From the NCBI GenBank assembly GCA_050485485.1, contig JBJHBM010000003.1, positions 1 to 64,000 of the forward strand: 64,000 bases of DNA, written 5' to 3'. Under the pieces are notes generated by a model. It had not been told where the DNA came from. It was given only the letters and a program-made list of their open reading frames with translations, and searched no databases. The position numbers and the translations under genes were made by a program. This stretch comes from WHSO01 sp050485485 (GTDB taxonomy: Bacteria > Pseudomonadota > Alphaproteobacteria > SMXQ01). Positions 36,477 through 45,249 of the stretch are shown one piece after another. The stretch's first letter is position 1, and each line of letters starts with the position of its first letter.

Positions 36477-38321
36477 CTAGGCGCCGCCGCCCTCACCGTC
36501 GCCCTTACTGTCGCCAGGGGCGCCGGGCCCGTCGCCGGGCCGGGCCTTGGGCGGGAGCGCCAGGCGCAGGTGCAGCTCGCGCAGGCGCTGGGGCTCGACC
36601 TCGGCGGGCGCGCCCATCATCAGGTCCTGGGCCTGCTGGTTCATCGGGAAGGTGATGACCTCCCGGATGTTGGGCTCGTCGGCGAGCAGCATCACCATGC
36701 GGTCGATGCCGGGCGCCGAGCCGCCGTGGGGCGGCGCGCCGAAGCGCAGCGCCGCCAGCATGCCGCCGAAGCGGCTTTCGAGGTCGTCCTTCGAATAGCC
36801 GGCGATGGCGAAGGCCTTCTCCATGATCTCCGGCTTGTGGTTCCGGATCGCGCCCGAGGACAGCTCGACGCCGTTGCAGACGATGTCGTACTGCCACGCC
36901 TTGATGGCGAGCGGGTCCATGGTCTCGAGCGCCTCGAGGCCGCCCTGGGGCATCGAGAAGGGATTGTGGCTGAAGCCGATCCTGCCGGTATCGGGGTCCT
37001 TCTCGAACATCGGGAAGTCGACGATCCAGCAGAAGTCGAAGCGGTCGGTTGCGATCAGGCCGAGCTCCTGGCCGAGCCGGGTGCGCGCGGCGCCCGCGAG
37101 CGCCGCGGCGTCGGCCGCGGGCCCGGCCGCGAAGAATACCGCGTCGCCGTCGCCCACGCCGGCGGCCGCGCGGATCGCCGCGAGCCGCTCGGGCGTGAGA
37201 TGGCGCGCGATCGGCCCCTTGGCCTCGCCGCCCTCGAACACGATGTAGCCGAGCCCGCCCGCGCCCATGTCGCTGCGCGCCCAGTCGTTCATCCGGTCGA
37301 AGAAGCTGCGCGGCTGGACGGCCGCGCCCGGCGCCGGGATCGCGCGCACCACCGCGCCCTTGTCCACCAGCTTCGCGAACAGCGAGAAGTCGGAGCCCTC
37401 GAACGGCGCGCTCGCGTCGGCGATGACGATGGGGTTGCGCAGGTCGGGCTTGTCGGTGCCGTACTTGAGCAGGGCGTCGTCGTAGGCAATGCGCGGGAAC
37501 GGCGGCCTGGTCACGGCGCGCCCGCCGCCGAACTCCTCGAACACGCCGGCCAGCACCGGCTCCAGCGCCGCGAACACGTCCTCCTGGGTCACGAACGACA
37601 TCTCGACGTCGAGCTGGTAGAACTCGCCCGGCGAGCGGTCGGCGCGAGCGTCCTCGTCGCGGAAACACGGCGCGATCTGGAAGTAGCGGTCGAAGCCCGC
37701 GATCATCAGGAGCTGCTTGAACTGCTGGGGCGCCTGGGGCAGCGCGTAGAAGCGCCCCGGGTGGATGCGCGAGGGCACCAGGTAGTCGCGCGCGCCCTCG
37801 GGCGAGCTCGCGGTCAGGATCGGGGTCTGGAACTCGCGGAAGCCGGCCTCGGTCATGCGCCGGCGCAGCGCGGCGATCACCTCGCAGCGCAGCACGATGT
37901 TGCGCTGCATCTTCTCGCGCCGCAGGTCGAGGAAGCGGTAGCGCAGCCGCGTCTCCTCGCCGTAGTCGGTGTCGGAGTTGACCTGGAGCGGGAGCGGGTC
38001 GGCGGCGGACAGCAGCTCCACCGCCTCGACCGCGATCTCGACCTCGCCGGTCGGCAGCCTCGGGTTCACCGTGTCGGCGCTGCGCGCCACCACCTTGCCG
38101 ACGAGCGAGACGACGTATTCGAGCCGGGTCGCGTCCAGCGCCGCGAAGGCCGCGTCGGCGGCGTCCACCACGCACTGGGTGATGCCGTAGTGGTCGCGCA
38201 GGTCCACGAACAGCAGGCTGCCGTGGTCGCGCTTGCGGTGGACCCAGCCCGCGAGCCGCACGGTCTGGCCGATGTCGCCGGCGCGCAGCGCGCCGCAGGT
38301 CTGGGTCCGGTAGGGATGCAT
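36477..38321 (-). CDS. aspS: Aspartyl-tRNA synthetase
   Basis: AspRS (614 residues) is the bacterial type: an OB-fold anticodon domain with VRLAGWVHRKRDHGSLLFVDLRD, class II motif 2 (CFRDEDARADRSPGEFYQLD), the bacterial insertion domain, and motif 3 (GIDRMVMLL). The last 20 residues are a Gly/Asp/Pro-rich tail. It starts at ATG 38321; a GTG at 38327 is an alternative. As gatCAB is present in this genome and no AsnRS is seen here, the enzyme may also charge tRNA(Asn) with Asp for amidation. Confidence 0.96.
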   Translation of the reverse strand: MHPYRTQTCGALRAGDIGQTVRLAGWVHRKRDHGSLLFVDLRDHYGITQCVVDAADAAFAALDATRLEYVVSLVGKVVARSADTVNPRLPTGEVEIAVEAVELLSAADPLPLQVNSDTDYGEETRLRYRFLDLRREKMQRNIVLRCEVIAALRRRMTEAGFREFQTPILTASSPEGARDYLVPSRIHPGRFYALPQAPQQFKQLLMIAGFDRYFQIAPCFRDEDARADRSPGEFYQLDVEMSFVTQEDVFAALEPVLAGVFEEFGGGRAVTRPPFPRIAYDDALLKYGTDKPDLRNPIVIADASAPFEGSDFSLFAKLVDKGAVVRAIPAPGAAVQPRSFFDRMNDWARSDMGAGGLGYIVFEGGEAKGPIARHLTPERLAAIRAAAGVGDGDAVFFAAGPAADAAALAGAARTRLGQELGLIATDRFDFCWIVDFPMFEKDPDTGRIGFSHNPFSMPQGGLEALETMDPLAIKAWQYDIVCNGVELSSGAIRNHKPEIMEKAFAIAGYSKDDLESRFGGMLAALRFGAPPHGGSAPGIDRMVMLLADEPNIREVITFPMNQQAQDLMMGAPAEVEPQRLRELHLRLALPPKARPGDGPGAPGDSKGDGEGGGA

Positions 38322-38445
38322 GGACACTCTCTGGCTGGGAAGTCTCCGGCGCGGGCCGCACGGCGGGCCCCGCCCGCGCCCCCCGTCCGCGCCAAGGGAA
38401 AAGCCATGCTTCCGGGGCGCTTGTCAAGGCGGGAGGGCCCCGCCC

Positions 38446-39681
38446 CTACAGCTGCCCGATCAGCACGCCGCCCGCCGCCGCGACCAGCACCACCGTCCAC
38501 GGCGGCGCCTTCCACGCCATCAGCATCACGAAGCAGGCGAGCGCGAGGGCGAACTCGTAGGGGCCGACGACCGCGCCGGTGAACACCGGGTCGTAGAGCG
38601 CCGCGCCGAGGATGCCGACGACCGCGGCGTTGGCGCCGCGCGTCAGCGCCTGGGCTCCCGGCCGCGCCCGGAAGGCGTCCCAGAACGGGATCACGCCGAC
38701 CAGCAGCAGCAGGCCCGGCAGGAACACCGCGACCAGCGCGATCCCCGCCCCGGCGAGGCCGTTGGGGGCAGGCTCCACCACCGTGCCGAGATAGGCGGCG
38801 AAGGTGAACAGCGGCCCCGGCACCGCCTGGGCCGCGCCGTAGCCCGCGAGGAACGCGTCACGGCCGACCCAGCCACCCCGGACCACCTCCGCCTCCAGCA
38901 GCGGCAGCACCACATGGCCGCCGCCGAACACCAGCGCGCCCGCGCGGTAGAACGAATCGACCAGCGCCAGGCCCTGGGACGGAACGGTGCCGGCCGCGAG
39001 CGGCAGCCCCACCAGGAGGACGAGGAAGGCGGCGAGCGCCAGCGCGCCCGCCCGGCGCGAGACCGGGAAGCTGACGTGACCGGACACCGGCTCGCCGGGA
39101 GCCCGGCACAGGACGAGCCCGGCGAGGGCGCCGGCGGCGATGGCGGCGACCTGGCCGACCGAGCCCGCGACCGCGACGACGATCAGCACCGCGCCGAGCG
39201 CGATGCCGGCGCGCGCGCGGTCGGGGCACAGGCTCCGCGCCATGCCCCACACCGCCTGGGCGACGATCGCAACGGCGACGATCTTGAGCCCGGCGACGAT
39301 GCCGCCGCCGACCGGCCCGCCGAAGGCCGCCGCGCCATAGGCGAAGGCCACCAGCACGAGGGCGGACGGCAGGGTGAAGGCGACCCAGGCCGCGAGCGCG
39401 CCGAGCGGGCCCCCGCGCAGCAGGCCGAGTGCGAAGCCGACCTGGCTCGAGGCCGGCCCCGGCAGGAACTGGCACAGGGCGACCAGGTCGGCGTAGCCCT
39501 TCTCGTCGATCCAGCCGCGCCTTCGCACCAGCTCGTCGCGGAAATAGCCGAGATGGGCGATCGGACCCCCGAAGGAGGTGAGGCCGAGCTTGAGGAAGGC
39601 GCCGAACACCTCCCCCGCCGATCCCCTGCCGGCGCCGCCGTTGCGGTTGGCCGCATCGCGGCCGGCCGTCGTGTCGCTCAT
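38446..39681 (-). CDS. chrA: Chromate transporter ChrA, long-chain type
   Basis: The 411-residue protein has two homologous halves of about five to six membrane segments each, as in long-chain ChrA. The first half has LKLGLTSFGGPIAHLGYF and FLPGPASSQVG, the second ALVFGGGHVVLPLLEAE and AVPGPLFTFAAYLG. ChrA exports chromate using the proton gradient, but some members move other anions. ATG 39681 overlaps the padR stop (ATGA), so the pair is translated together. The gene lies between aspS and rnd, and base composition is ordinary. Confidence 0.92.
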   Translation of the reverse strand: MSDTTAGRDAANRNGGAGRGSAGEVFGAFLKLGLTSFGGPIAHLGYFRDELVRRRGWIDEKGYADLVALCQFLPGPASSQVGFALGLLRGGPLGALAAWVAFTLPSALVLVAFAYGAAAFGGPVGGGIVAGLKIVAVAIVAQAVWGMARSLCPDRARAGIALGAVLIVVAVAGSVGQVAAIAAGALAGLVLCRAPGEPVSGHVSFPVSRRAGALALAAFLVLLVGLPLAAGTVPSQGLALVDSFYRAGALVFGGGHVVLPLLEAEVVRGGWVGRDAFLAGYGAAQAVPGPLFTFAAYLGTVVEPAPNGLAGAGIALVAVFLPGLLLLVGVIPFWDAFRARPGAQALTRGANAAVVGILGAALYDPVFTGAVVGPYEFALALACFVMLMAWKAPPWTVVLVAAAGGVLIGQL

Positions 39682-39980
39682 CGGTCCATCGCCTCCCCGG
39701 TGAATTCGCGGACCCGTTCCTTGGCGAGCGCGAGTCCCGCGCGCCCCTTGTCCGTGATCGTGTAGAGCTTGCGCGCCTGGCGTCCCGCGCGCACGGTGCG
39801 CGATACGAGATAACCGTCGCGCTCCATCTTGTGCAGCATCGGATAGAGCGTCCCCGGCGAGAGGCGGTAGCCGTGGCCCGCCAGCTCGTCGATCATCCAC
39901 TGGCCGTAGATTTCGTGCCGTGCGGCGTGATGCAGCACGTGCAGGCGCATGAGGCCGGAGAGAAGGTCGCGATGTTCCAT
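39678..39980 (-). CDS. PadR family transcriptional regulator
   Basis: The 100-residue protein has a PadR winged helix: LLSGLMRLHVLHHAARHEIYGQWMIDEL, then LSPGTLYPMLHKMERDGYL, then the wing TVRAGRQARKLYTITDKG. It lacks the long C-terminal coiled coil, so it belongs to the short PadR class. PadR proteins are repressors released by ligands. Its gene begins the padR-chrA operon, and a set of perfect palindromes directly upstream (39989-40029) is the probable autoregulatory operator. Chromate or another anion is the likely signal by association. Confidence 0.93.
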   Translation of the reverse strand: MEHRDLLSGLMRLHVLHHAARHEIYGQWMIDELAGHGYRLSPGTLYPMLHKMERDGYLVSRTVRAGRQARKLYTITDKGRAGLALAKERVREFTGEAMDR

Positions 39981-39988
39981 TTTACCTA

Positions 39989-40029
39989 GATGATTTATAT
40001 CATCGTTTAACGATATCGGTTGCCGATAT
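39989..40029 (-). promoter_or_regulatory. Palindromic operator/promoter of padR-chrA
   Basis: Three perfect inverted repeats lie end to end within 41 bases, starting eight bases before the padR start codon: GATGAT-TTAT-ATCATC (39989-40004), ATCGTT-T-AACGAT (40002-40014) and ATATCGG-TTG-CCGATAT (40013-40029). The region is AT-rich in a GC-rich genome and includes a TATAAA-like -10 on the minus strand. This layout fits cooperative binding of PadR dimers over the promoter. Confidence 0.75.
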
Positions 40030-40144
40030 ACTAAACCGGCCGTCCGGGCGCAAGGGGCGAATGTCGCCGCCGGCCGTGCGCTGCGCGCGGCGGCAAATGC
40101 CGCTTTCCGTTCGTGGGCGGCGGGTTTTCGTGTATAGCTTCGCC

Positions 40145-41341
40145 ATGCTCACGATCACCGATACGGACGCGCTCGCGCGTTTCTGCGGCTCCCTGAGGGG
40201 GGCCGAATTCGTTACCGTCGATACCGAATTCATGCGCGAGCGCACCTACTGGCCGAAGCTGTGCCTGGTGCAGCTCGGCGGCCCCGACGAGGCGGCCGTG
40301 GTGGACGCGCTGGCCCCCGGCCTCGACCTCGCGCCGCTGCTCGAGTTCCTCAACGACAGCCCCACCCTCAAGGTGTTCCACGCCGCGCGCCAGGACGTCG
40401 AGATCTTCCACCACATGACGGGGCGCATCCCGCAACCGCTGTTCGACACCCAGATCGCGGCGATGGTGTGCGGCTTCGGCGAATCGGTCGGCTACGAGAC
40501 GCTGGTGACGAAGCTCGCCAAGGCGCGCATCGACAAGTCGATGCGCTTCACCGACTGGTCGCACCGGCCGCTGTCTGAGAAGCAGCTCCAGTACGCGCTG
40601 TCCGACGTGACGCACCTGCGCGTCGCCTACGAGAAGCTCGCCGCCAAGCTGGCACGCACCGGGCGCGCGGCCTGGCTCGAGGAGGAGATCGCGGTGCTCA
40701 CCTCGCCGGGCACCTACCTGGTCGAGCCCGAGCAGGCCTGGCAACGCGTCAAGGTACGCGGCGGCAAGCCGCGCTTCCTCGCCGTCCTCAAGGCGCTCGC
40801 CGCCTGGCGCGAGCGCACCGCGCAGGCGCGCGACGTGCCGCGCAACCGCGTGATGCGCGACGACATGCTGCTCGACATCGCCGCGCGCACGCCCCAGGAC
40901 GAGGGCGAACTGGCACGCACCCGCTCGGTCGGGCGCGCGGGACTCCCGGCCGCGGTCGTCCGCGAGGTGCTGCAAGCGGTCGCGCGCGGCCTCGCCATGC
41001 CCGATTCCGAAATCCCGGCGATGGACGAGCGGCGCGACCTGCCGCGCGGCATCGGGCCGACGGTGGACCTGCTCAAGGTGCTGCTCAAGATGAAGTGCGA
41101 GGAGGAGGACGTCGCCCAGAAGCTCGTCGCGAGCGCGGGCGACCTCGAGCTGATCGCCGCCGACGACGATGCCGACGTGCCCGCGCTCAAGGGCTGGCGC
41201 CGCGAGCTGTTCGGAGAGGACGCGCTGCGCCTCAAGCACGGCAGGCTCGCGCTCGCGGCCAGCCGCGGCAGCGTGCGCGTGATCGAGGTCGGCGAAGCCG
41301 CCGCCCCCGTCCCGTCCACGGAGCCCGCCACCACGGGCTAG
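40145..41341 (+). CDS. rnd: Ribonuclease D
   Basis: RNase D (398 residues) trims tRNA 3' ends. The DEDDy catalytic set is visible: TVDTEF (Asp, Glu), VFHAARQDVEIF (Asp) and YALSDVTHL (Tyr and Asp). An HRDC domain begins near residue 210. The start is ATG 40145. In many alphaproteobacteria rnd follows aspS; here the genes point apart with chrA-padR in between. Confidence 0.96.
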   Translation: MLTITDTDALARFCGSLRGAEFVTVDTEFMRERTYWPKLCLVQLGGPDEAAVVDALAPGLDLAPLLEFLNDSPTLKVFHAARQDVEIFHHMTGRIPQPLFDTQIAAMVCGFGESVGYETLVTKLAKARIDKSMRFTDWSHRPLSEKQLQYALSDVTHLRVAYEKLAAKLARTGRAAWLEEEIAVLTSPGTYLVEPEQAWQRVKVRGGKPRFLAVLKALAAWRERTAQARDVPRNRVMRDDMLLDIAARTPQDEGELARTRSVGRAGLPAAVVREVLQAVARGLAMPDSEIPAMDERRDLPRGIGPTVDLLKVLLKMKCEEEDVAQKLVASAGDLELIAADDDADVPALKGWRRELFGEDALRLKHGRLALAASRGSVRVIEVGEAAAPVPSTEPATTG

Positions 41342-41451
41342 CCCCCCTGTACCCACCTGCCGGTTACGCTGGCGCCCGGCGTCCCCATGCTCTAGATTGC
41401 CCCGACCGCCGCGATCACGGCGGCTCCCATCACACGACCGAGGAAACCGAC

Positions 41452-42492
41452 ATGAGAAAAACTCTCTGGGGAGGCGTCGCCGCGGGCTGCGCACTTCTCG
41501 TCTCCTTCGCCGCGCCGGCCTCCGCCGTCGAGTCCTTCTACAAGGGCAACCGCATCACCATGATCGTGGGCAACCCCGCGGGCGGCGCCTACGACACCTA
41601 CTCGCGCCTGCTGGCGCGCCACATGGGCAAGCACATTCCCGGCAACCCCACCTTCACGGTCCAGAACATGACCGGCGCGGGCACCCTGGTCGCGACCAAC
41701 TATCTGTTCAACGTCGCGGCCAAGGACGGCTCGGTCGTCGGCAACTTCCACGAGCGCATGGGCCTCGAGCCCAAGGTCCAGCCCAAGGGCACCAAGTACG
41801 ACGGGCGCAAGTTCACCTGGCTCGGCAGCATGGCGAAGCAGACCAGCGTCTGCATCACCTGGCACGAGACCGGCGTCAAGACCATCGACGACATGAAGAA
41901 GCGCGAAGTGATCGCCGGCGGCAGCGGCGTGGCCGGGTCGAGCGCGGTGTTCCCGCGCGTGATGAACGCGCTGCTCGGCACCCGGCTGCGTCTCATCACC
42001 GGCTACAGCGGCACCGACGCCGACATCGCGCTCGAGCGCGGCGAGATCGAATCGCGCTGCGGCTTCGGCTGGGCCAGCCTCAAGGCGACCAAGCCCGACT
42101 GGATCCGTGACAACAAGATCAACATCATCGTCCAGTTCAGCCTGAAGCCCCATCCGGAACTGCCCAACATCCCGACCCTGATGGACTTCGTGACCAACCC
42201 CAACGACAAGCTCGCGCTCGAAGTCATGTTCGCGACCCAGGAGATGGGCCGGCCCTTCGCCGCGCCGCCGGGCATCCCCGAGGATCGCAAGCAGGCGCTG
42301 CGTGCCGCGTTCGATGCGTCCATGAAGGACTCCGCCCTGCTGGCGGAAGCCGAGCGCGGCCGCATCGAGATCGACCCGATCTCCGGGGCCGAGATCGACG
42401 AGTTGCTGGGCCGGCTCTACGAGGCGCCCGACGAGGTGTTCGCGCGCGTCGTCGGCTACCGCAGCCCGGTCACCGGCGAGCAGAAGCGCTAG
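41452..42492 (+). CDS. Tripartite tricarboxylate transporter (Bug-type) solute-binding protein, copy 1
   Basis: This 346-residue protein has a clear signal peptide ending at ASA-VE (about residue 23), so it is periplasmic. The mature part starts SFYKGNRITMIVGNPAGGAYDTYSR, typical of Bug/TctC-like binding proteins with two lobes. It is nearly the same as the next gene over most of its length. No TctA or TctB permease genes lie nearby, so it may serve a permease encoded elsewhere or act as a sensor. The start is ATG 41452, downstream of GAGGAAA. Confidence 0.85.
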   Translation: MRKTLWGGVAAGCALLVSFAAPASAVESFYKGNRITMIVGNPAGGAYDTYSRLLARHMGKHIPGNPTFTVQNMTGAGTLVATNYLFNVAAKDGSVVGNFHERMGLEPKVQPKGTKYDGRKFTWLGSMAKQTSVCITWHETGVKTIDDMKKREVIAGGSGVAGSSAVFPRVMNALLGTRLRLITGYSGTDADIALERGEIESRCGFGWASLKATKPDWIRDNKINIIVQFSLKPHPELPNIPTLMDFVTNPNDKLALEVMFATQEMGRPFAAPPGIPEDRKQALRAAFDASMKDSALLAEAERGRIEIDPISGAEIDELLGRLYEAPDEVFARVVGYRSPVTGEQKR

Positions 42493-42525
42493 CGCAGGAC
42501 ACCGGCCGCAAGGCCATGCGTGACG

Positions 42526-42565
42526 CCGCGGGCCGGACACATGTCCGGCCCGCGGTTTTCTTTTT
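42526..42565 (+). terminator. Rho-independent terminator after solute-binding copy 1
   Basis: A perfect 14-bp stem, CCGCGGGCCGGACA with TGTCCGGCCCGCGG, closed by a two-base centre, is followed by TTTTCTTTTT. Confidence 0.92.
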
Positions 42566-42697
42566 GGCCGGGGCCCCTTCACCCCCTCGTGAAGCCGGCC
42601 GCGGAGCGGTTGTGCTGGCTCGCCGTTCGGCGATGCACTAGAGTGGCCGCATAGCAGATCGTCAACGATCCGCAATTCCAACTTCGAGGGAACGAGA

Positions 42698-43741
42698 ATG
42701 AAAAATACCGTCAAGGGAGGCCTGATCGCGGGCGCCGCGCTGGGCATCGTCTTCTTCGCCGCGCCGGCATCCGCCGTCGAATCCTTCTACAAGAACAGCC
42801 GCATCACCCTGATCGTGGGCAACCCCGCGGGCGGCGCCTACGACACCTACTCGCGCCTGCTCGCCCGCCACATGGGCAAGCACATACCCGGAAATCCGGC
42901 ATTCGTCGTCCAGAACATGACCGGCGCGGGCACCCTGGTCGCGACCAACTACCTGTTCAACGTCGCGGCCAAGGACGGCTCGGTCATCGGCAACTTCCAC
43001 GAGCGCATGGGCCTCGAACCGAGGGTGCAGCCCAAGGGCACCCAGTACGACGGGCGCAAGTTCACCTGGCTCGGCAGCATGGCGAAGCAGACCAGCGTCT
43101 GCGTCACCTGGCACGACACGGGGGTGAAGACCGTCGAGGACATGCAGAAGCGCGAAGTGATCGCGAGCGGCAGCGCCGTGGCCGGATCGAGCGCGGTATT
43201 CCCGCGCGTCATGAATTCCATCCTCGGCACCCGCATCCGCCTGATCATGGGCTACAGCGGCACCGACGCCGACATCGCGATCGAGCGCGGCGAGGTCGAA
43301 TCGCGCTGCGGTTACGGCTGGGCCAGCCTCAAGGCGACCAAGCCCGACTGGATCCGCGACAACAAGATCAACATCGTCGTCCAGTTCAGCCTGAAGCGGC
43401 ACCCGGATCTGCCCAATATCCCGACCCTGATGGACTACGTCACCAAGGACGAGGACAAGCTCGCGCTCGAGATCATGTTCGCGACCCAGGAGATGGGACG
43501 GCCGTTCGCCGCGCCGCCGGGCATCCCCGAGGACCGCAAGCGGGCGCTGCGCGCCGCGTTCGACGCGGCCGTGAAGGACACCGACCTGCTGACGGAAGCC
43601 GAGCGCGGCCGCATCGAGATCGACCCGATCTCCGGGGCCGAGATCGACGCGCTGCTAGCCCGGCTCTACGAGGCACCCGACCATATCTTCCAGCGCGTCG
43701 TCGGCTACCGCAGCCCGGCGCCGGGGGAAAAGTCGCGCTGA
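42698..43741 (+). CDS. Tripartite tricarboxylate transporter (Bug-type) solute-binding protein, copy 2
   Basis: The 347-residue protein is a close paralogue of the preceding gene, with signal peptide ending ASA-VE and mature part starting SFYKNSRITLIVGNPAGGAYD. Most differences are conservative and lie near the N-terminus of the mature protein and in the last 50 residues. It has its own ribosome site (GAGGGA) and is separated from copy 1 by a terminator, so the two can be expressed independently. Ligand unknown. Confidence 0.85.
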   Translation: MKNTVKGGLIAGAALGIVFFAAPASAVESFYKNSRITLIVGNPAGGAYDTYSRLLARHMGKHIPGNPAFVVQNMTGAGTLVATNYLFNVAAKDGSVIGNFHERMGLEPRVQPKGTQYDGRKFTWLGSMAKQTSVCVTWHDTGVKTVEDMQKREVIASGSAVAGSSAVFPRVMNSILGTRIRLIMGYSGTDADIAIERGEVESRCGYGWASLKATKPDWIRDNKINIVVQFSLKRHPDLPNIPTLMDYVTKDEDKLALEIMFATQEMGRPFAAPPGIPEDRKRALRAAFDAAVKDTDLLTEAERGRIEIDPISGAEIDALLARLYEAPDHIFQRVVGYRSPAPGEKSR

Positions 43742-43769
43742 CGCGCAAGCAGCGCCTTCAGACCGCGGG

Positions 43770-43808
43770 CCGCGGGCCGGGCGCAAGTCCGGCCCGCGGT
43801 TTTCTTTT
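43770..43808 (+). terminator. Rho-independent terminator after solute-binding copy 2
   Basis: CCGCGGGCCGG and CCGGCCCGCGG form an 11-bp stem with an 8-base loop, then TTTTCTTTT. It shares the stem core with the terminator after copy 1, so the duplication included the terminator. Confidence 0.9.
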
Positions 43809-43871
43809 CACCCGCGTGGCGGCGTGGTCTAGCATCGTGTGGAATCGGTAGTCCACGCGCGAGGCGATCAC

Positions 43872-45242
43872 ATGAGCGGCGAACCACCCGGAATGCCTGC
43901 CGGCATACCCACGGCGCGCGAGCAATGGGGCTCGCGCACGGCCTTCATCATCGCCAGCATCGGCGCCGCCGTCGGGCTCGGCAACGTGTGGCGCTTCTCC
44001 TACGTCGCGGGCGAGAACGGCGGCGCCGCCTTCCTGCTGGTCTATCTCGGCGCGATCCTGCTGATCGGCTTGCCGCTGGTGCTCGCCGAATCCGCCGTCG
44101 GCCGCCACTCCCAGGGCGACGCAGTAGCCTCGTTCCGGGCGGTCGCCCGCGAACGCATCTGGATCGCCGCGGGCGCGCTCGGCATCATCGGTATGTTCCT
44201 GATCATGTGCTTCTACCTCGTGGTCGCGGGGTGGGCGCTCAAGTACTTCGCGGGCGCCACGACCGGCATCCTGTGGCGGATGGCGGCGGACCAGTACGGC
44301 GGCTATTTCGCCACGTTCGTCGCCAACCCGTGGGAGCCGGTGGCATGGCAGTTCGCGATGCTGGCGCTCGGCGTCGCCGTGGTGGCGCGCGGCGTGCGCG
44401 GCGGCATCGAGCGCATGACCCGCATCTTCACGCCCACCCTCGCCGTGATCGTTGTGGGGCTCGCGATCTACGGAATTACGCACCGCGGCGCGGAAGCCGG
44501 CCTCGCCTTCCTGTTCGCGCCAGACTGGAGCCGCCTGCTCGGTCCCGAGATCTACCTCGCCGCGCTCGGCCAGGCATTCTTCTCCCTCAGCCTCGGCATG
44601 GGGCTCTACGTCACCTACAGCAGCTACCTCGGCGCCCAGCACCGGCTGCCCGGCGCGGTCGGCGCGGTGGTGACGGGCGACACGCTGATGGCGATCCTCG
44701 CCGGCATCGCGATCTTCCCGGCGGTGTTCGCCTTCGGGCTCGACCCCGCGAGCGGGCCGCGGCTGGTCTTCATCACCCTGCCCCAGGTGTTCCTCGAGAT
44801 GCCCGCCGGGCGGATCGTCGGCGTGCTGTTCTTCTTCCTGCTCTCGACGGCGGCGCTGTCGGCGAGCATCTCGGGCATCGAGATCACCACCGCCTGGCTG
44901 ATGCGGCGCATGTCGTGGCCGCGCGCGCGCGCCGCCGTGGTCGTCGGGGCGGCGCTGTTCGTCGGCGGCGTGCCCGCCTCCCTCGGCTTCGGCCTGTGGG
45001 CCGACGTCCAGTGGGGACATCGCGGCATCCTCGAGAGCATGGACTACGTCGTCTCGAACCTGGTCCTGCCGGCGGGCGGCGTGCTGACCGCGCTGTTCGT
45101 CGGCTGGCGCTGGGCGGGCCCGGCGCTGCGCGAGACGGGGCTCGCCGGCAGCGTCCTCGGCACCCTGTGGATCGCGCTCCTGCGCTTCGTGGTGCCGGTC
45201 GTGATCGTCGTGATCGTGCTGCGGGCGCTCGGCGCGATCTAG
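43872..45242 (+). CDS. Sodium-dependent symporter, neurotransmitter:sodium symporter (NSS) family
   Basis: This 456-residue inner-membrane protein has about 11 to 12 hydrophobic segments of the LeuT fold. The TM1 signature SIGAAVGLGNVWRFSYVAGENGGAAFLLVYL contains the unwound sodium- and substrate-binding region. TM6 has AALGQAFFSLSLGMGLYVTYSSY. Bacterial members take up amino acids with sodium; the substrate is not readable here. I start at ATG 43872 with GAGGCG upstream. Confidence 0.92.
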   Translation: MSGEPPGMPAGIPTAREQWGSRTAFIIASIGAAVGLGNVWRFSYVAGENGGAAFLLVYLGAILLIGLPLVLAESAVGRHSQGDAVASFRAVARERIWIAAGALGIIGMFLIMCFYLVVAGWALKYFAGATTGILWRMAADQYGGYFATFVANPWEPVAWQFAMLALGVAVVARGVRGGIERMTRIFTPTLAVIVVGLAIYGITHRGAEAGLAFLFAPDWSRLLGPEIYLAALGQAFFSLSLGMGLYVTYSSYLGAQHRLPGAVGAVVTGDTLMAILAGIAIFPAVFAFGLDPASGPRLVFITLPQVFLEMPAGRIVGVLFFFLLSTAALSASISGIEITTAWLMRRMSWPRARAAVVVGAALFVGGVPASLGFGLWADVQWGHRGILESMDYVVSNLVLPAGGVLTALFVGWRWAGPALRETGLAGSVLGTLWIALLRFVVPVVIVVIVLRALGAI

Positions 45243-45249
45243 GGGCGGG

